This document shows positions 33,168-44,483 of a DNA stretch of 64,000 bases, piece by piece. How positions within the stretch are numbered: the first letter of the stretch is position 1; each line of letters begins with the position of its first letter. The notes beneath the pieces were generated by a model, which saw only the letters and a list, made by a program, of their open reading frames with translations, was not told the origin of the DNA and did no database searches. The position numbers were made by a program, and so were the translations under genes. Source of the stretch: Podocnemis expansa (lineage: Eukaryota; Chordata; Testudines; Podocnemididae); assembly GCA_007922195.1 (NCBI GenBank), contig ML681995.1, positions 18,748,414 to 18,812,413 on the forward strand, written 5' to 3'.

Positions 33168-33572
33168 GTCTACACTACAGGGCTCAGTTAAGTTGACTTA
33201 ATAAGGTCTACTTAAAGTTGACTTTAAGTAGACCTTATTAAGTCGACAGTGAGGGCATATTGCACTGACTCTATAAAGTTGACTTAAGCCAGGGGTCACT
33301 TTTAAAGTCGACTTTAAATGTGTCCCCTTACTTAAGTCGACTTCATAAAGTTGTCTTAATGGCCTCAATGCACTGTCAACTGTATTAAGTTGACTTCAAT
33401 GACCACTTTGTGTTCAGTCGAATTAATAAAGTTGACTTAACCCTTAAAGTTGACTTTAAGGGCAGAAGTTATTAGGTCAACTTACACAAGTGCTTAAGTC
33501 AACTTAATGAACTCCAAATGTGACCAGGGTGTTCCTTAAGTTGACTAAAGATCCTAGTATAGACATACCCAG
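33168..33572. mobile_element. Palindrome-rich MITE (GTCTACACTA ends)
   Basis: GGCTATGTCTACACTA at the left is mirrored by TAGTATAGACATACCC at the right. The interior is a series of AAGTTGACTT/AAGTCGACTT palindromes. It includes one perfect inverted repeat with 24-bp arms and a 2-base spacer (33,195-33,218 and 33,221-33,244). The target duplication is unclear, so superfamily is not assigned. Confidence 0.75.
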
Positions 33573-35335
33573 TCAGAGGAAAGCAGGGAAGATTTGATTA
33601 AAAGTAAACGAAAGGCAAACTGTGTTCTTAACTAAGTGTAACACTTTCAGCAACCTTACAGTCTTAGATTATTCTCACCATAGGCAGGCTGGTCTCCTTC
33701 CCAGCCAGGCTCCATGCTGGGTCAGCATTTCAGTTGCTTGGTTGTGTTTGTAAATGGAGTGGGAGAGAGAGAGATTGCAGAATGTCTCTTTTTAACATGT
33801 TCCTTTGCCTTCTGTCTGGGCCTGGCTCCCCCTTTCAGCATTAGGGGACAGACAGCATCCATGCATGGTTTCCTCTATGCCCTGAGTCACTGTGGTTCTT
33901 CGTGGATTCATTTGTCAGTGCCTAGACCAGTCCTTTATCCCTCAGTTGGGTTTTTCTATACAAGTCCTAATGAAGTTCAAATTGCTTCTCAGCTCTGAAG
34001 AGTTTTACCTAGATCTGTCTTAAACCATGAAACATCTATTTGGGAATATTACATAGCAAAGCCTCATAACCATACACATGACATTGCAACAGACATATTG
34101 CTATAACAATAACGTTCAGAATGCCATGAGCATTCAAAAAACATCTGACATGACATACTTTGTATTAAACAACACACAATTACACTGTAAGGGTGAACAT
34201 GAATGATACACAAACACACCATAAGGGTGCACATGGGGGTGCAATGTGTCACAATAGGCTAGACAAAAAAGTTCAATTCTTTGTATTATATACAGAAAGA
34301 AAAGAAAACATGGAGAGAGTTTAGAAGAAAGACCTAAGAAATAAGACATATGAGGAAAGGTTAGAAGAACTGTGAATGTTCATTGCAAAGAAAAAACTCT
34401 ACGGAGAAATGCTGTCTTCAGATTGGTAAATAAATTACTTGAAGAAGAGACAGTTTTATAATCTGCATTACTGCAGAATGTACAGGCCCTGATGGAGATC
34501 AAGAAGCCATTGTTCTACATAAAATGAAAGTCAGTCTGCCTTTTAGAGCACACAATGTAAATAGATAAGAAAGACAAGAAGTATTTTTCATTAGTCAATC
34601 AGGATAAATTATGGAGTTAAGCTACCTCAGGAAAAATGTAGATTAAGTAATGTTGTCCCTTTTAGGTACAAGAGGTTAGCCCCTGCTGAAGGCTTGCTGG
34701 GTTGGTATTTCTTTTGTAGAATCCTATGAATTTACAAGGAATTTACTGTAAGTCCTTCTTCTCTGAACATAGCAGAAACAAACACAAGCAGGAAATTTCC
34801 TTGTTGCAATTGCCTTTCCAGTAAATACTCAATGCTCAAAAAAAGACCTGACTCAACTCCCTACAAGGGCATACTCACCACTGCTTCTCTAACTTTCCCT
34901 ACTTTCTGCTCCCTTTCTGCCTCTGACACATGCAGACACACACATCTGCAATAAATCAAGCCCCTACCTCTGTGTCTGCAGTCAATCCCAGGAAACCTCT
35001 GAGCCTACAATACAGCTCAGCTTCTGATGGGCCTTGTGTGCAACCTGCTGTTTTGGGCAGTGACTTCCATTATCACCAGTTATCTTACTTCGTAAAAGAG
35101 CTTACTTGCTTCTTCTATTTATCCTGAATAAATGGTGGTTAGCATATCCATCCCTTTAACCAGATCTGTGATTTTTCTATAGGTCAGCCATTTGATAGTG
35201 GTCATTAATACCTTCTATCATAACACTATTATGGAAAACTGGATACAATGAGAACAGTTAGACAATGGAAAAAACTTGCAAGTACTTTTCAGAGATCTAC
35301 TATGAATGGGACCGAGACCATCCACTAATTTCAAA
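33573..35335. other. Unassigned DNA
   Basis: AT-rich, nothing recognised in any frame or orientation. Confidence 0.4.
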
Positions 35336-35339
35336 GAAA

Positions 35340-36645
35340 AACAAACAAACAAGGAGTCCTGTGGCACTTAAAGATTAACAAATTTATTTTTTGCATGAGC
35401 TTTTGTAGGAGAAAATCCCACTTTGTCAGACTCTTTGAAGATGAGGGAACTTACAGAATGGGAGGAAATAAATGCAGGGGAGAGTAAGTCATAGGAACAG
35501 GTCACACTGTAATAGCAAATCAAAACAGTTGTAAAGATTCAAACACTGGGGAACAGCACACAGAGGGAGATGAGGTCAGATCACTTGTTGTAATGAGAGA
35601 AAAATCTAATGTCTTGATTAAGCCCTGAAGCAATGCAACCAATTTTACAAATGAAATCAATTTCAATAGCTTCCCTTTGATGCCGTGATTTAGTATGCAT
35701 CTGTGCGAGCACACCGATTAACAAATCATTAATGGAGTGATCAGAAAGACTGAAATGCTGACCCACTGGTTTTAGAGTACTGAGATTTCTGATGTCAGAT
35801 TTGTGCCCATTTATGCTATTGCCTAGAGATTGTCATGTTTGTCCAATATATAAGGCAGAGCTGCATCTCTTGCACATGATGGCATAAATCACATTGGTGG
35901 ATGAGCAGGTGAATGAGCCTTTGATGGAATAGCTGGTATTATTAGGTCCTGTAATAGTGTCTTTAGTGCAGATATGTGGGCAAAGCTGGCAGCGTGGTTT
36001 GTTGCAGGGTATGTGCCTGCTTTAATGGCTCTGTTCTTAGGTCTATAGCTGCTTGTAAGTATCTCTCTAAGGCTGGGGGGCTGCCTGTAAGCAAAGAGAG
36101 GTCTGTCTCCCAAGGCTTGGAAGAATGAGGGATCATTTTGTAGAATAGGCTGTAGATCCCCAGTGATATGCTGTAGACATCTGACTTGGGGGTTGTAGGT
36201 GATGACTAGAGGCATTCTCATTTTCTTTCTTGGGCTTCTCCTGTAGTAGATGACTTTGGGGTACCTGCCTGGCTCTGTCAATGTCTTTTCACTTCTGCAG
36301 GTGGGTGCTGTAGTCTTACAAATGCTTGATAGAGATCCTGAAGGTGTCTGTCTCTATCTGAGGGATCAGAGTAAATGCGGTTGTATGTTAGGGCTTGGCT
36401 TTAGACAATGAATCATATGGTGTGTTTAGGATGAAAGCTTGAGGGATGTAGGTAATGCTACTGATCAGTAGGTTTTTGGTATAGGGTGGTGCTTATGCAT
36501 CCATTCCTAATTTGTACTGTAGTGTCCAGAAAGTGGATCTCCTGTGTGGAGTGTTACAGGCTAAGTTTAATAGTGGAGTGCAAATTGTTGAATTCTCTGT
36601 GGAAATCTTCAAGGGCATCTCTACCATGGGTCTAGATGATGACAA
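35340..36645 (-). mobile_element. Penelope-like element, copy 3 (5' truncated)
   Basis: The minus-strand 3' half starts at about 36,645 just after the FF-motif region of the RT. It runs through a linker (36,281-35,889) and the GIY-YIG endonuclease. It ends in the terminal module (35,340-35,490; GGAGTCCTGTGGCACTTAAA). It is closely similar to copies 1 and 2. Confidence 0.8.
35580..36285 (-). pseudogene. PLE copy 3 linker and GIY-YIG endonuclease remnant
   Basis: The frame 35,889-36,281 includes RRSPRKKMRMPLVITYNPQV and SSYRPKNRAIKAGTYPATN. The GIY-YIG part at about 35,760-35,900 reads CxALYIGQT followed by a stop where Gly-Gln is expected. The frame 35,581-35,766 then has VGQHFSLSDHSINDLLIGVL. 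There is at least one stop and one frame change. Confidence 0.75.
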
Positions 36646-37125
36646 TCAAACCTCTGTCAGCTAATAATGACTTTCATTATCGACCTGCCAAATTTCAACC
36701 ACATTATTCACAGGAAGAAAACACCATTGGCTAAATCTTGCTTACCTTCTTCATATGATTAATCCCAATAAAGTCACATTTTATCATACCAAGTGCCTTT
36801 CATTCAATGATTTCAAATAGCTGTACACGTATTGTTGAATGGACCTTCACAACACTTACATGAGATATGGAAATATGGGACTCTTTTATAAAGAGTAATA
36901 GTGAACAAATATTTTGCACTGTATTCTAAAAATTAATACATTTGGACTCTACTGGAACACTAGAAATAGAAATTTACCATCTTCGCCTGGCCAGGACAAT
37001 GCAACACTTTTCTCTGATATAAATCTTTGTCATTCCTGGATAAAGATGTTGTAATGTTTTCTGTTTAGATCTACAGCTAACTGTCTAGTTACATTAGTAA
37101 GTGCCACCTAGCAGCATAGTATGAG
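36646..37125. other. Unassigned DNA
   Basis: AT-rich, no feature seen. Confidence 0.4.
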
Positions 37126-37129
37126 TGCC

Positions 37130-37275
37130 TTATAGACATTGATGAATTTACTGTCACAACAGCTCTTTGAGTTAGAAAACTATTTTACCATTATCCTCTT
37201 CAAATAAACCAGGCACACTCTTAAGATTACACAAGAAGCTTGCAACACTCAGGATTTGAACCCAGATCATAGCAA
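37130..37275 (+). repeat. MIR-like SINE relic 1
   Basis: Contains CAACAGCTCTTTGAG, ATTTTACCATTATCC and CAGGATTTGAACCCAGATC in MIR order. MIRs are ancient tRNA-derived SINEs shared across amniotes. Confidence 0.55.
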
Positions 37276-37739
37276 TTCTAACCTAGCTTTTTAACTATGA
37301 GGGTATGTCCTCATACAATGTGACCATTCAGCTATTACAGCAGATGTGGACAGCTGCCACTTCACTAACTCATCATGGCACATGAGATAGCTCCCATGCT
37401 GTCAAATACATTTTTAGTATATTTTCCATATTCAAACAGCTGTACCAAAGTCTAAAATGTGAAGTTTTACTATATTCTCCACATACAAACAGCTGTACTA
37501 ATGTTTGTTAAATTTATATACAAAAATTGCTTTTGGACTGCAGTCATGCACAGTAGCTGCAGCCTGATGTAATTTTAGCAATAAAATAAGAGAGGTGTTT
37601 AACAGTCCAACAAAAATATGTAGTTTACATACAAACTTCTTTCCCCTTTACTTCACTTAGGCTGAAATGCTGTTTCGTTGCACAGCCCCCAAACCACTTA
37701 GACTCCGTGTGGGACTGTGTCAAGGAAGTGCAGCAGAAA

Positions 37740-37912
37740 TGTCACATGGGGATAATAATAATAAGTGATGCAGCATTTTTCATCCCTGGAGCTCAAAACA
37801 CTTTAGAAAACAAGTTTCATCTCTGTATTACAAATGAGTTTCACCTCCATGTTACAAAGGAAGTGACTTGCCCAAAATCACACAGCAAGCTAGTGGCAGA
37901 ATGTGGTTCTTG
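37740..37912 (+). repeat. MIR-like SINE relic 2
   Basis: GAAGTGACTTGCCCAAAATC followed by ACACAGCAAGCTAGTGGCAG (37,860-37,898) is the MIR core. Confidence 0.65.
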
Positions 37913-39415
37913 AGTCACACACTAGTGTGCACTTTTATTTACCGCAATGCCATTGTATTTCCTAGGAACTGCAGAACATGTTTTGCTAGCCCAACACCAG
38001 TTGTCATGAAAGTCCACAATGGCAACAGGCCAGGGGAGGTCTTTGGCTCTTAATATTGGTAACATCAGTCCAGCTGAACTAATATTTACAATGGTAGGGA
38101 ACTTTTCAAATATTTCGTTACAGTAAACAAGGCCAGAGAAGTAAAGGGGTTGGTTTTCAAAAAGTGCTGTGCACCTACAACTTCAGCTGAAAGCAATGGG
38201 AATTCCAGGTGTACACCTTGTTTGAAAGTCAGATGCTTAGTGACTGTCCCAAAGTATCACAGCAACTCATTTCTTACGTTATTGTGATCACACGATGCAC
38301 TGCCAGCCATGATTGCAACATTTTTAACTGAACAGATGAAAAAATGATCTCCAGAAATTATTTACTCAAAGGTTATAGTTCTATTTTTGAGGAAAATGGT
38401 AGGAATAATTGCTTTAATATTTAAAAATTTAATATTAATATTTAATATTTAAAAATTAATTATTTAGGACATTTTAACAAATTTACAAATCTTTTTCAGG
38501 TAAATATCAGAAAGAAAACAATTATTAAACAAAAGCTAACTGTAGTAAAAAAACATTATACAAGAAAACAGTTACCAGATCTTTCTAAGTAACAGGATTT
38601 TACCAGATTACAGAGTCAGCACATTACATTATGATATAATGTATGCCATTATATATGTCATTTCTAATGACTTTTTAAAATTGGATAAAATCTCTATATT
38701 CCAATATTTAACAGACCAGGTATGTCGATAAAGTGTTTATATTAAAAAATATTGGACAGGCGTGCTGTTTTGTTTTTACAGGTGAATGTACTTTATCTGA
38801 GTACTAAATAAAAGGTAAACAAATATCCAACTATCCACCTACCCTCTATTTTGCTGGATAAATAATTGCCATGTTAATCTTTTCATAACCACAAGCTCTC
38901 ATTTTTTTTCAGCCATTTCTTAATGATTGGGATATTTTTCTGTTTCCAGTGAGAGGCTACTCATAGTCAAGCAGCTACTAATATATGAGAGATTAATTCA
39001 TTTCTTTTTGTGTGACCATTTCCACTAAGAAGTCCTATAAGGATTGCCAAAGCATCATTTGGTAATAAACATCTAACAATTTCTGGTATCTGGTTACAGA
39101 TTATTGCCTTACTTTTAACAATAATGTCTTTAAGAGGACTAAAATATTCAACAGGAGACTTCAGACTTGTGGGAAAGATTTAGATAAGATGTGCTGTATG
39201 TTCAACCCTGCAAAGATAATCAGATATCAAATTTTCTGGAATTGAGTAAAATAACATTTAGTGAACAGAAGTTATTCCCACTAAATTGAAAGCCACTCTG
39301 ATGGCTCTTTGGCTCTCCAAAATTACTAGACTCTAGCAATTTTTACTTAGCACCAAACTGTACTAGATTTGAACCAATGATTTTTACATTTGTAAAATCA
39401 AGTCATCCTAAGACC
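37913..39415. other. Unassigned AT-rich DNA
   Basis: Very AT-rich with TTTAATATTTAAAAATTAAT repeats near 38,410-38,465. No gene signal. Confidence 0.4.
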
Positions 39416-39419
39416 TAAT

Positions 39420-39775
39420 GAATGATACAAAGTTAGGAGGCATGATCAACAAAGAGAATTGAAATGTTAAACAGGAACACTTGGATGACCTTAAGGTCTG
39501 TAGTGACAAAAGTTAAACTCAGTAGTATAAAGTGCAACATGTACATTTATGGTCTAACAATAAGAATTTCTGTTGCCAGCTGGGGGGTCGTCAGTTAGAA
39601 GTAGCAGAGGTGAAGAGAGACCTGTGTATGAGGGCCTATCTCAGAATGACAAGGAGCTTGCAATCTGATGAAGCTGTAAAAAAAAAACCAGAACAAATAT
39701 GATTCTAGGATATATCAGGAAAGGCATTCTCAGTAGAGATAATGAAGTATTAAAGCCATTGTTCAAGTTCCTTGA
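39420..39775 (+). pseudogene. CR1-type LINE reverse transcriptase fragment (plus strand)
   Basis: Plus-strand text reads DTKLGGMINKEN, then GRQLEVAEVKRDLC, then ILGYIRKGILSRDNEV. These follow the order of the RT thumb region of CR1-type LINEs (DTKLGG, ERDLGV, ILGxIxR). Several frame changes are needed. The homology stops at about 39,775. Confidence 0.6.
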
Positions 39776-39779
39776 GGTC

Positions 39780-40430
39780 ATGCTTCAGGGTTTCAGCTGG
39801 CCACCTGCAGGAGGCAAAAAGTGATTCTGTTTCCACCCCACCATTTATTCTGTGTGGTTTTCATAGACTTACAGACTTATCAAGCTCAGTCTTGAAGTTA
39901 CCTTGGTTTTGCACCCCCATAGAAGCCATGGGAAGGCTGTTTCAGAACATCACTCTGCTGACATTAGAAACCTTCATCTACTTTCAACTCTAAACTTCCT
40001 GAACTTAGACTTCTCTCCCTCCCTGATACCTATCCTTCTGATTTATTTATAGAGAGCATTCTTGCCTCCCCTCAGCCTTCTTTTGGTCAGGCTACATAAG
40101 CCAAACTCTTTGCATGTCCTATCATAAGGCAGGCTTTCCATTCCACAGACCACCCTAGCAGCCCTTTGCTGCCCCTCTTCCAGTTTGAGGAGGCCAGAAC
40201 TGCACACAGAATTCCAGATGAGATCTGACCAGCACCTCCCTATCACTACTGAAAATCCCTTGCATCCAAGGACCACATTAGCTTTTTTCATAGCTGCATC
40301 ACACCGACAGCTCATAGTCATCCTGTAATCATCTAATACTTCCAGGTCCTTCTCTTCCTGTCATTTCCAACTCGTGATACGTTGCCCTCTGAATCTGGCT
40401 TGGTGTGCCACTGTGATCCACTAGATCTCC
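39780..40430 (-). pseudogene. CR1-type LINE 3' fragment (minus strand)
   Basis: Minus-strand frame 40,043-40,321: SCRCDAAMKKANVVLGCKGF, SGLLKLEEGQQRAARVVCGM, EFGLCSLTKRRLRGG. This matches the CR1 ORF2 C-terminus (ExQRRA, LGLxSLxKRRLRG). The 3' untranslated part follows to about 39,785. It meets the plus-strand fragment head to head. Confidence 0.7.
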
Positions 40431-41015
40431 ATTCCTGAACCCTGATTCACTCAGCTTTGCCAGATGACTATTCATTCCTGAGTCAGTCTCTACCAGCCTT
40501 CTGCATGTGATCAGTCCCAGGCAGTGAGTGTGCGCCCTCTGACTGCTCAGGTGACGATCTCCTAGTGAGCACCCCCAGCCTCTGATACCACAGTGGGTAT
40601 TTCTGTCTTACAGAGATTGGGATCCTCCTCCAATCACCATACCCTCATGCCTGTCCATTTAACAGAGAAACAGATCGTGCCCAGCCTCCCTCACTCACAC
40701 CCTCTAAAGTCCACACAACTTTAGATAAAACAAATACTAGTTTATTGACTAGGGTATGATTTTAATTCAGCATATAGCAAATCAATGTACAATCATTTAA
40801 TGAATTTAGGAGTTACAGTGAGAAAATAAAAGAATAACCTCATACACTATGCTATAATGCTACTAGAAATATGCTCATTTCACCCCTTAAGTCCAGCTGT
40901 GATGTTTTGCAGCAGTGTCTGCCTCTCCCACGGCACGGCCCAATTCTTCTTGCAGATATTAGGGTCCTGATCAAAGGGAGAAAGGTCAGGATCCTGATCA
41001 AAAGGAAGAAAGGAA
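40431..41015. other. Unassigned DNA
   Basis: No gene. 40,690-40,830 resembles a reversed polyadenylation region (TTTATTGACTAG), possibly LTR-derived; weak. Confidence 0.3.
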
Positions 41016-41019
41016 AGAG

Positions 41020-41830
41020 GCAGAACACAGACCCTGTGCTTCAGAAAAGCAGACTTTGGCTCTATCAGGGAACTGATTGGCAGGATCCCTTGGGAGGCTA
41101 ATCTGAAGGGAAAAGGCATCCAAGAGACCTGGCTGTATTTTAAAGAAACCCGCCTAAGGGCACAGGAAGATACTATTCTGATCTGCAGAAAGAATAGCAA
41201 ATATGGAAGGCACCAAGCATGGCTTAGCAGAGAGCTCTACAGTGAGCTGAAACACAAAAGCAGGGCCAGCGCTACGCAGTAAGCAGCCCCTGCGTAACAG
41301 GGGGGCGCCAGCATTTTCAGGGGCGCCAAAAGGGGACAGCACTGTGGCGCTCCCCTGATGACGTCACTCATCTGTGCCGGCATCGCTCTGCTGCAGGGGC
41401 TGCCACAATCCCCAGCACCGGCCCTGCACAAAAGGGAAGCTTACAAGAAGTGGAAGCTTGGACAGATGACTAGGGAGGCATATAAGACATTGCTCAGGCC
41501 TGCAGGGATAAAATCAGAAAGGCCAAAGGGCAACTGGAGTTGCAACTAGCAAGGGATGTGAAGGGTAAAAGGAAGGGGTTCTATAAGTATGACAGTAACA
41601 GGAGGATCAGGTATGGTGGAGGTCCCTTGTGGTATGGGGGCAGGCAGCTTAATGGTGGGGTCAGCTCCCAGGCTACTGCTCTGGGAAACACAGAATGGAG
41701 AGGAGAGCGGCCACTGGTCAGGTTAGAGAAATTGGACAAGTCTATGGGGCCAGACAAACTGCATCTGAGAGTGCTAAGGAAGCTGGCTGATGTGATTGCA
41801 GAGCCACTGCTTAATAGAACTCAATGGCGG
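41020..41830 (+). pseudogene. CR1 LINE ORF2 fragment (endonuclease-RT linker and RT start)
   Basis: Plus-strand frames include REAYKKWKLGQMTREAYKTL (41,437-41,500), ARDVKGKRKGFYKYDSNRR (41,546-41,602) and DKSMGPDKLHLRVLRKLADV (41,738-41,800). These match the CR1 region between endonuclease and palm, including the KSMGPDxxHxRVLxELADV block. A hAT MITE (41,261-41,426) interrupts it; on removal the frame before it (WLSRELYSELKHK-like) continues into REAYKKW. Confidence 0.8.
41261..41426. mobile_element. hAT MITE, 166 bp, in CR1
   Basis: CAGGGCCAGCGCT and AGCACCGGCCCTG are inverted ends. CACAAAAG is duplicated perfectly (41,253-41,260 and 41,427-41,434). This is the cleanest insertion in the window. 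Confidence 0.9.
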
Positions 41831-41979
41831 GGGGTGGGTGGGAATGGATAATCAAAGGAACTTAGATGTGATTTCTATCATCTCCATATTCACCGTCCCA
41901 TTAGCCCCCTTCCCCCCCCCCATCCTTAGGCTCTTCATTAGCCTCATTAAAAATTGAGGCAAAGCATTGGTTACATCAG

Positions 41980-42310
41980 GATGGGCAAACTATTTGGACT
42001 GAAGGCCACATCTGTTCTTGGCAGGCTGGGGAGGGATGAGGGAAGGAGCAGGACAGAGAGTGGGGAGCAGCCGCTTCAATCAGGCCAGAATGCTGCTGCT
42101 GTATGTGATGGAGTGGGGCCAAGGGAAGAGATTGGGTCAGAAGAGGGGAGCAGCCACCACAATCTGGCCAGGGTGCTGCTGCTGGGCCCAGGTGGTGGGA
42201 CAGCAGAGGGAGCAGGAGAAGGAAGCAGTTGCCGGGTTCCAGGCTGGCTCAGCTGGAGGACCTGATGAAAGGGTCCTGTGGGCTGCATCCAGTTTGCTCA
42301 CTTCTGGTTT
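41980..42310. mobile_element. hAT-like MITE (GGGCAAACT family)
   Basis: Starts CAGGATGGGCAAACTATTTG and ends CAGTTTGCTCACTTCTG. The TGGTTACA and TGGTTTAG flanks match 6 of 8. The interior has duplicated AGGGAGCAG and GGCCAGGGTGCTGCTGCTG blocks. Confidence 0.6.
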
Positions 42311-42775
42311 AGCCATTGGACCATGCCTAGATTACCCTTAACCTCCACCTCATCCTCAGTGCTTAGCGGTTCCACTTTTTTGTTTGTTTGTTTTCTTCCT
42401 GGATTGTAAGGCTACAGAACCTTTTAATTACTGGTTTACTATTGGTTTTAATTCCTTTTGCAAGGTCCAACTCTACTTGGCTTTTGGCATTTCTCACTTT
42501 ATTTCTGCACGTTCTGACCTTTAAGGTGATCCTTGCTGATCCCTCTCATCTTTCATTCCTTGTAGGTTTTCTGCTTTTTCTTAATCATCTATCTAAGACG
42601 CTTGCTCATTCTGCTTGGTCTACAGCTCTTGCCTATGAATTTTTTCCCCCTTCTTTGAGATGCAGATTTCAGATAGCATCTGCAACTCTAAGTTGAAGTG
42701 ATTTCAAGCCTCTTCCGCTTTTAGATCTGTGAGGTCTTCAGACCAGTACACTTCTCTAATTCTCTCAATTTTTAG
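42311..42775. other. Unassigned DNA
   Basis: No feature seen; pyrimidine-rich. Confidence 0.35.
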
Positions 42776-42784
42776 AGAAAAAAA

Positions 42785-42935
42785 AAGCAAGGAGTCCTGA
42801 GGCACTTAAAGAGTAACATATTTATTTATTGCATGAGCATTCATAAGTGAAAATCCCACTTTGTCAGACGCTTTGAAGAGGGGGAACTTACAGAATGGGA
42901 TGAAAATAAATGCAAGGGAGTGTAGGACACGGGAT
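42785..42935 (-). repeat. PLE terminal module (solo 3' end)
   Basis: GGAGTCCTGAGGCACTTAAA (42,792-42,811) and a minus-strand CTGACAAA-GTGGGA core. The module ends at about 42,935, where CR1 sequence starts. Confidence 0.7.
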
Positions 42936-43565
42936 CAGTTAGCCCTTTTGAAATCAAAGACCCTAGTCACAAATCTATTTCTGTTTATCCTTCCATTTAG
43001 TTTGAACTGAGTTGGCTCATGGTCATTTGAACCAAGTGTGTCTTCTACAACCAATTCTTCTATGAGGTCTTCACTACTCACCAACACCAGATCTAAAAAG
43101 GCATCCCCACTTGTTGGTCCGCCAACTCTTTGATGAAGAAATCAGTCATCTATCACATCTAGGAAAATATGGGCCTTTTTATTGTTTTTAGAACTAGTCT
43201 TCCAGTCTAGAGCTGGGAAATTAAAGTCTCTCACAATTACACAGTTCCCAGTAGTACTTATTTCATTAAAAACATTCAGCTTTCTATCCATATCCCAATC
43301 AGACCCCAGTAGCCTAGTACAGCTTGAGCAGCATCCCAAAGGAAGCTCTAGTAGCTTTCTTCCCTAATGTGATTTCTGCCCAAGCAGACTTTCTTATCCA
43401 GTGCATCACTTCTGATTTCTTTACAATTTGTTTCCTCACTGATGCTAACAGCACATACCCTTCAATACCTGTACTCCAGTCATAACTACTATTCCATCCT
43501 GTTTCTGTTATCCTTACAATATTTGTTTTCACTTCCCGCACTAGTAGCTTTAGATTCCTTGGTGG
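42936..43565 (-). pseudogene. CR1 LINE endonuclease domain fragment
   Basis: Minus-strand frames give VRITETGWNSSYDWSTGIEG, CVIVRDFNFPALDWKTSS, then GGPTSGDAFLDLVLV, and EDTLGSNDHEPTQFKL. These are the GDFN and SDHE motifs of the EEP-type (APE-like) endonuclease of CR1 LINEs, here RDFN and NDHE. The domain nicks target DNA to prime reverse transcription. Frame changes and substitutions show decay. Confidence 0.8.
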
Positions 43566-44220
43566 TAGTGTTTTTTGGGGTTTTTTTTAAATCATCTTTC
43601 TCTGAAGTAGCAGGGACAGCCATCGCTGGAAACGGGATACTGGAGAGGGAAGACACTGAGCATACTCTCTTAGCTGGTTGGTTGCTGGTTCTTGCTCACA
43701 TTCTAACTGACTGCCTCTGTGGGATGAAGCAGAAATTTCCCCCAAGGTCAGATTGGGCATTTCTTGACCTTCTCTACACTGTGGGAGGTGGGTCACATGT
43801 GAAGACTGTCTGGGTATCTCTCACTTAAGTATTGCCCTGTTATTGCACGGATCTCAGCACTGGTGCACCTCAATCCCTCCTATTGCCTGAATACAATAGT
43901 CTACTCTCCTGTTGGCTGTAATACTTTGGTCCTACTTTGATTGTTGCATTTAGTGTGCAGGTGCTGCTTGGTGATGGTAACCTCTGCTATACAGGAAATC
44001 AGACTCAGTGATTTGGTGGTCCCTTCTGGCCTTGAACTCCATGACTGTGACTATATAGGAGAGGCCAATCCCACAATTTACCTAGTCACCAAGAGACAAA
44101 TGTGTCATACCTACAGTTCTTAATCATTCACTAGGCTGACAGTGTAATCTGGATGAGCGATTGAAATGTGGGATTTGCAGTAATTAGCCAGTTTGAACTG
44201 GCATCTTTAAATGCTGAAAG
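43566..44220. other. Mostly unassigned, with a CR1/SINE-type tail
   Basis: 43,995-44,045 (CAGACTCAGTGATTTGGTGG, TCCCTTCTGGCCTTGAAC) matches the 3' tail of turtle CR1/SINE repeats. The remainder is unassigned. Confidence 0.5.
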
Positions 44221-44483
44221 AACACTACATTCTTCTTCAAACGCTGCTCGGATTCATTCAGGAATAGGTGTCTCCGTGCCGGAGAGCCAGATTGGTCAGA
44301 ACTTTTTGTCCTAGCCTGTCAGAAAAGGGCAGGTGGCCACCGCCCCCCATGCCACCGCACCCTGTGGCTATATATGTGGCCTCTGCCTGACCCCTCCCCA
44401 GGTTTCATTTCTTCCTTCTTCATGTTGGTGGTGAAACTGCCCACTCCTTGTGCTTCACAAGCAGCCTGTCCTTCTCTTGCTTT

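Noticed and set aside
31750..34349. Several short frames (60-100 residues)
   Set aside because: No codon-bias or homology signal by eye; expected by chance in AT-rich DNA.
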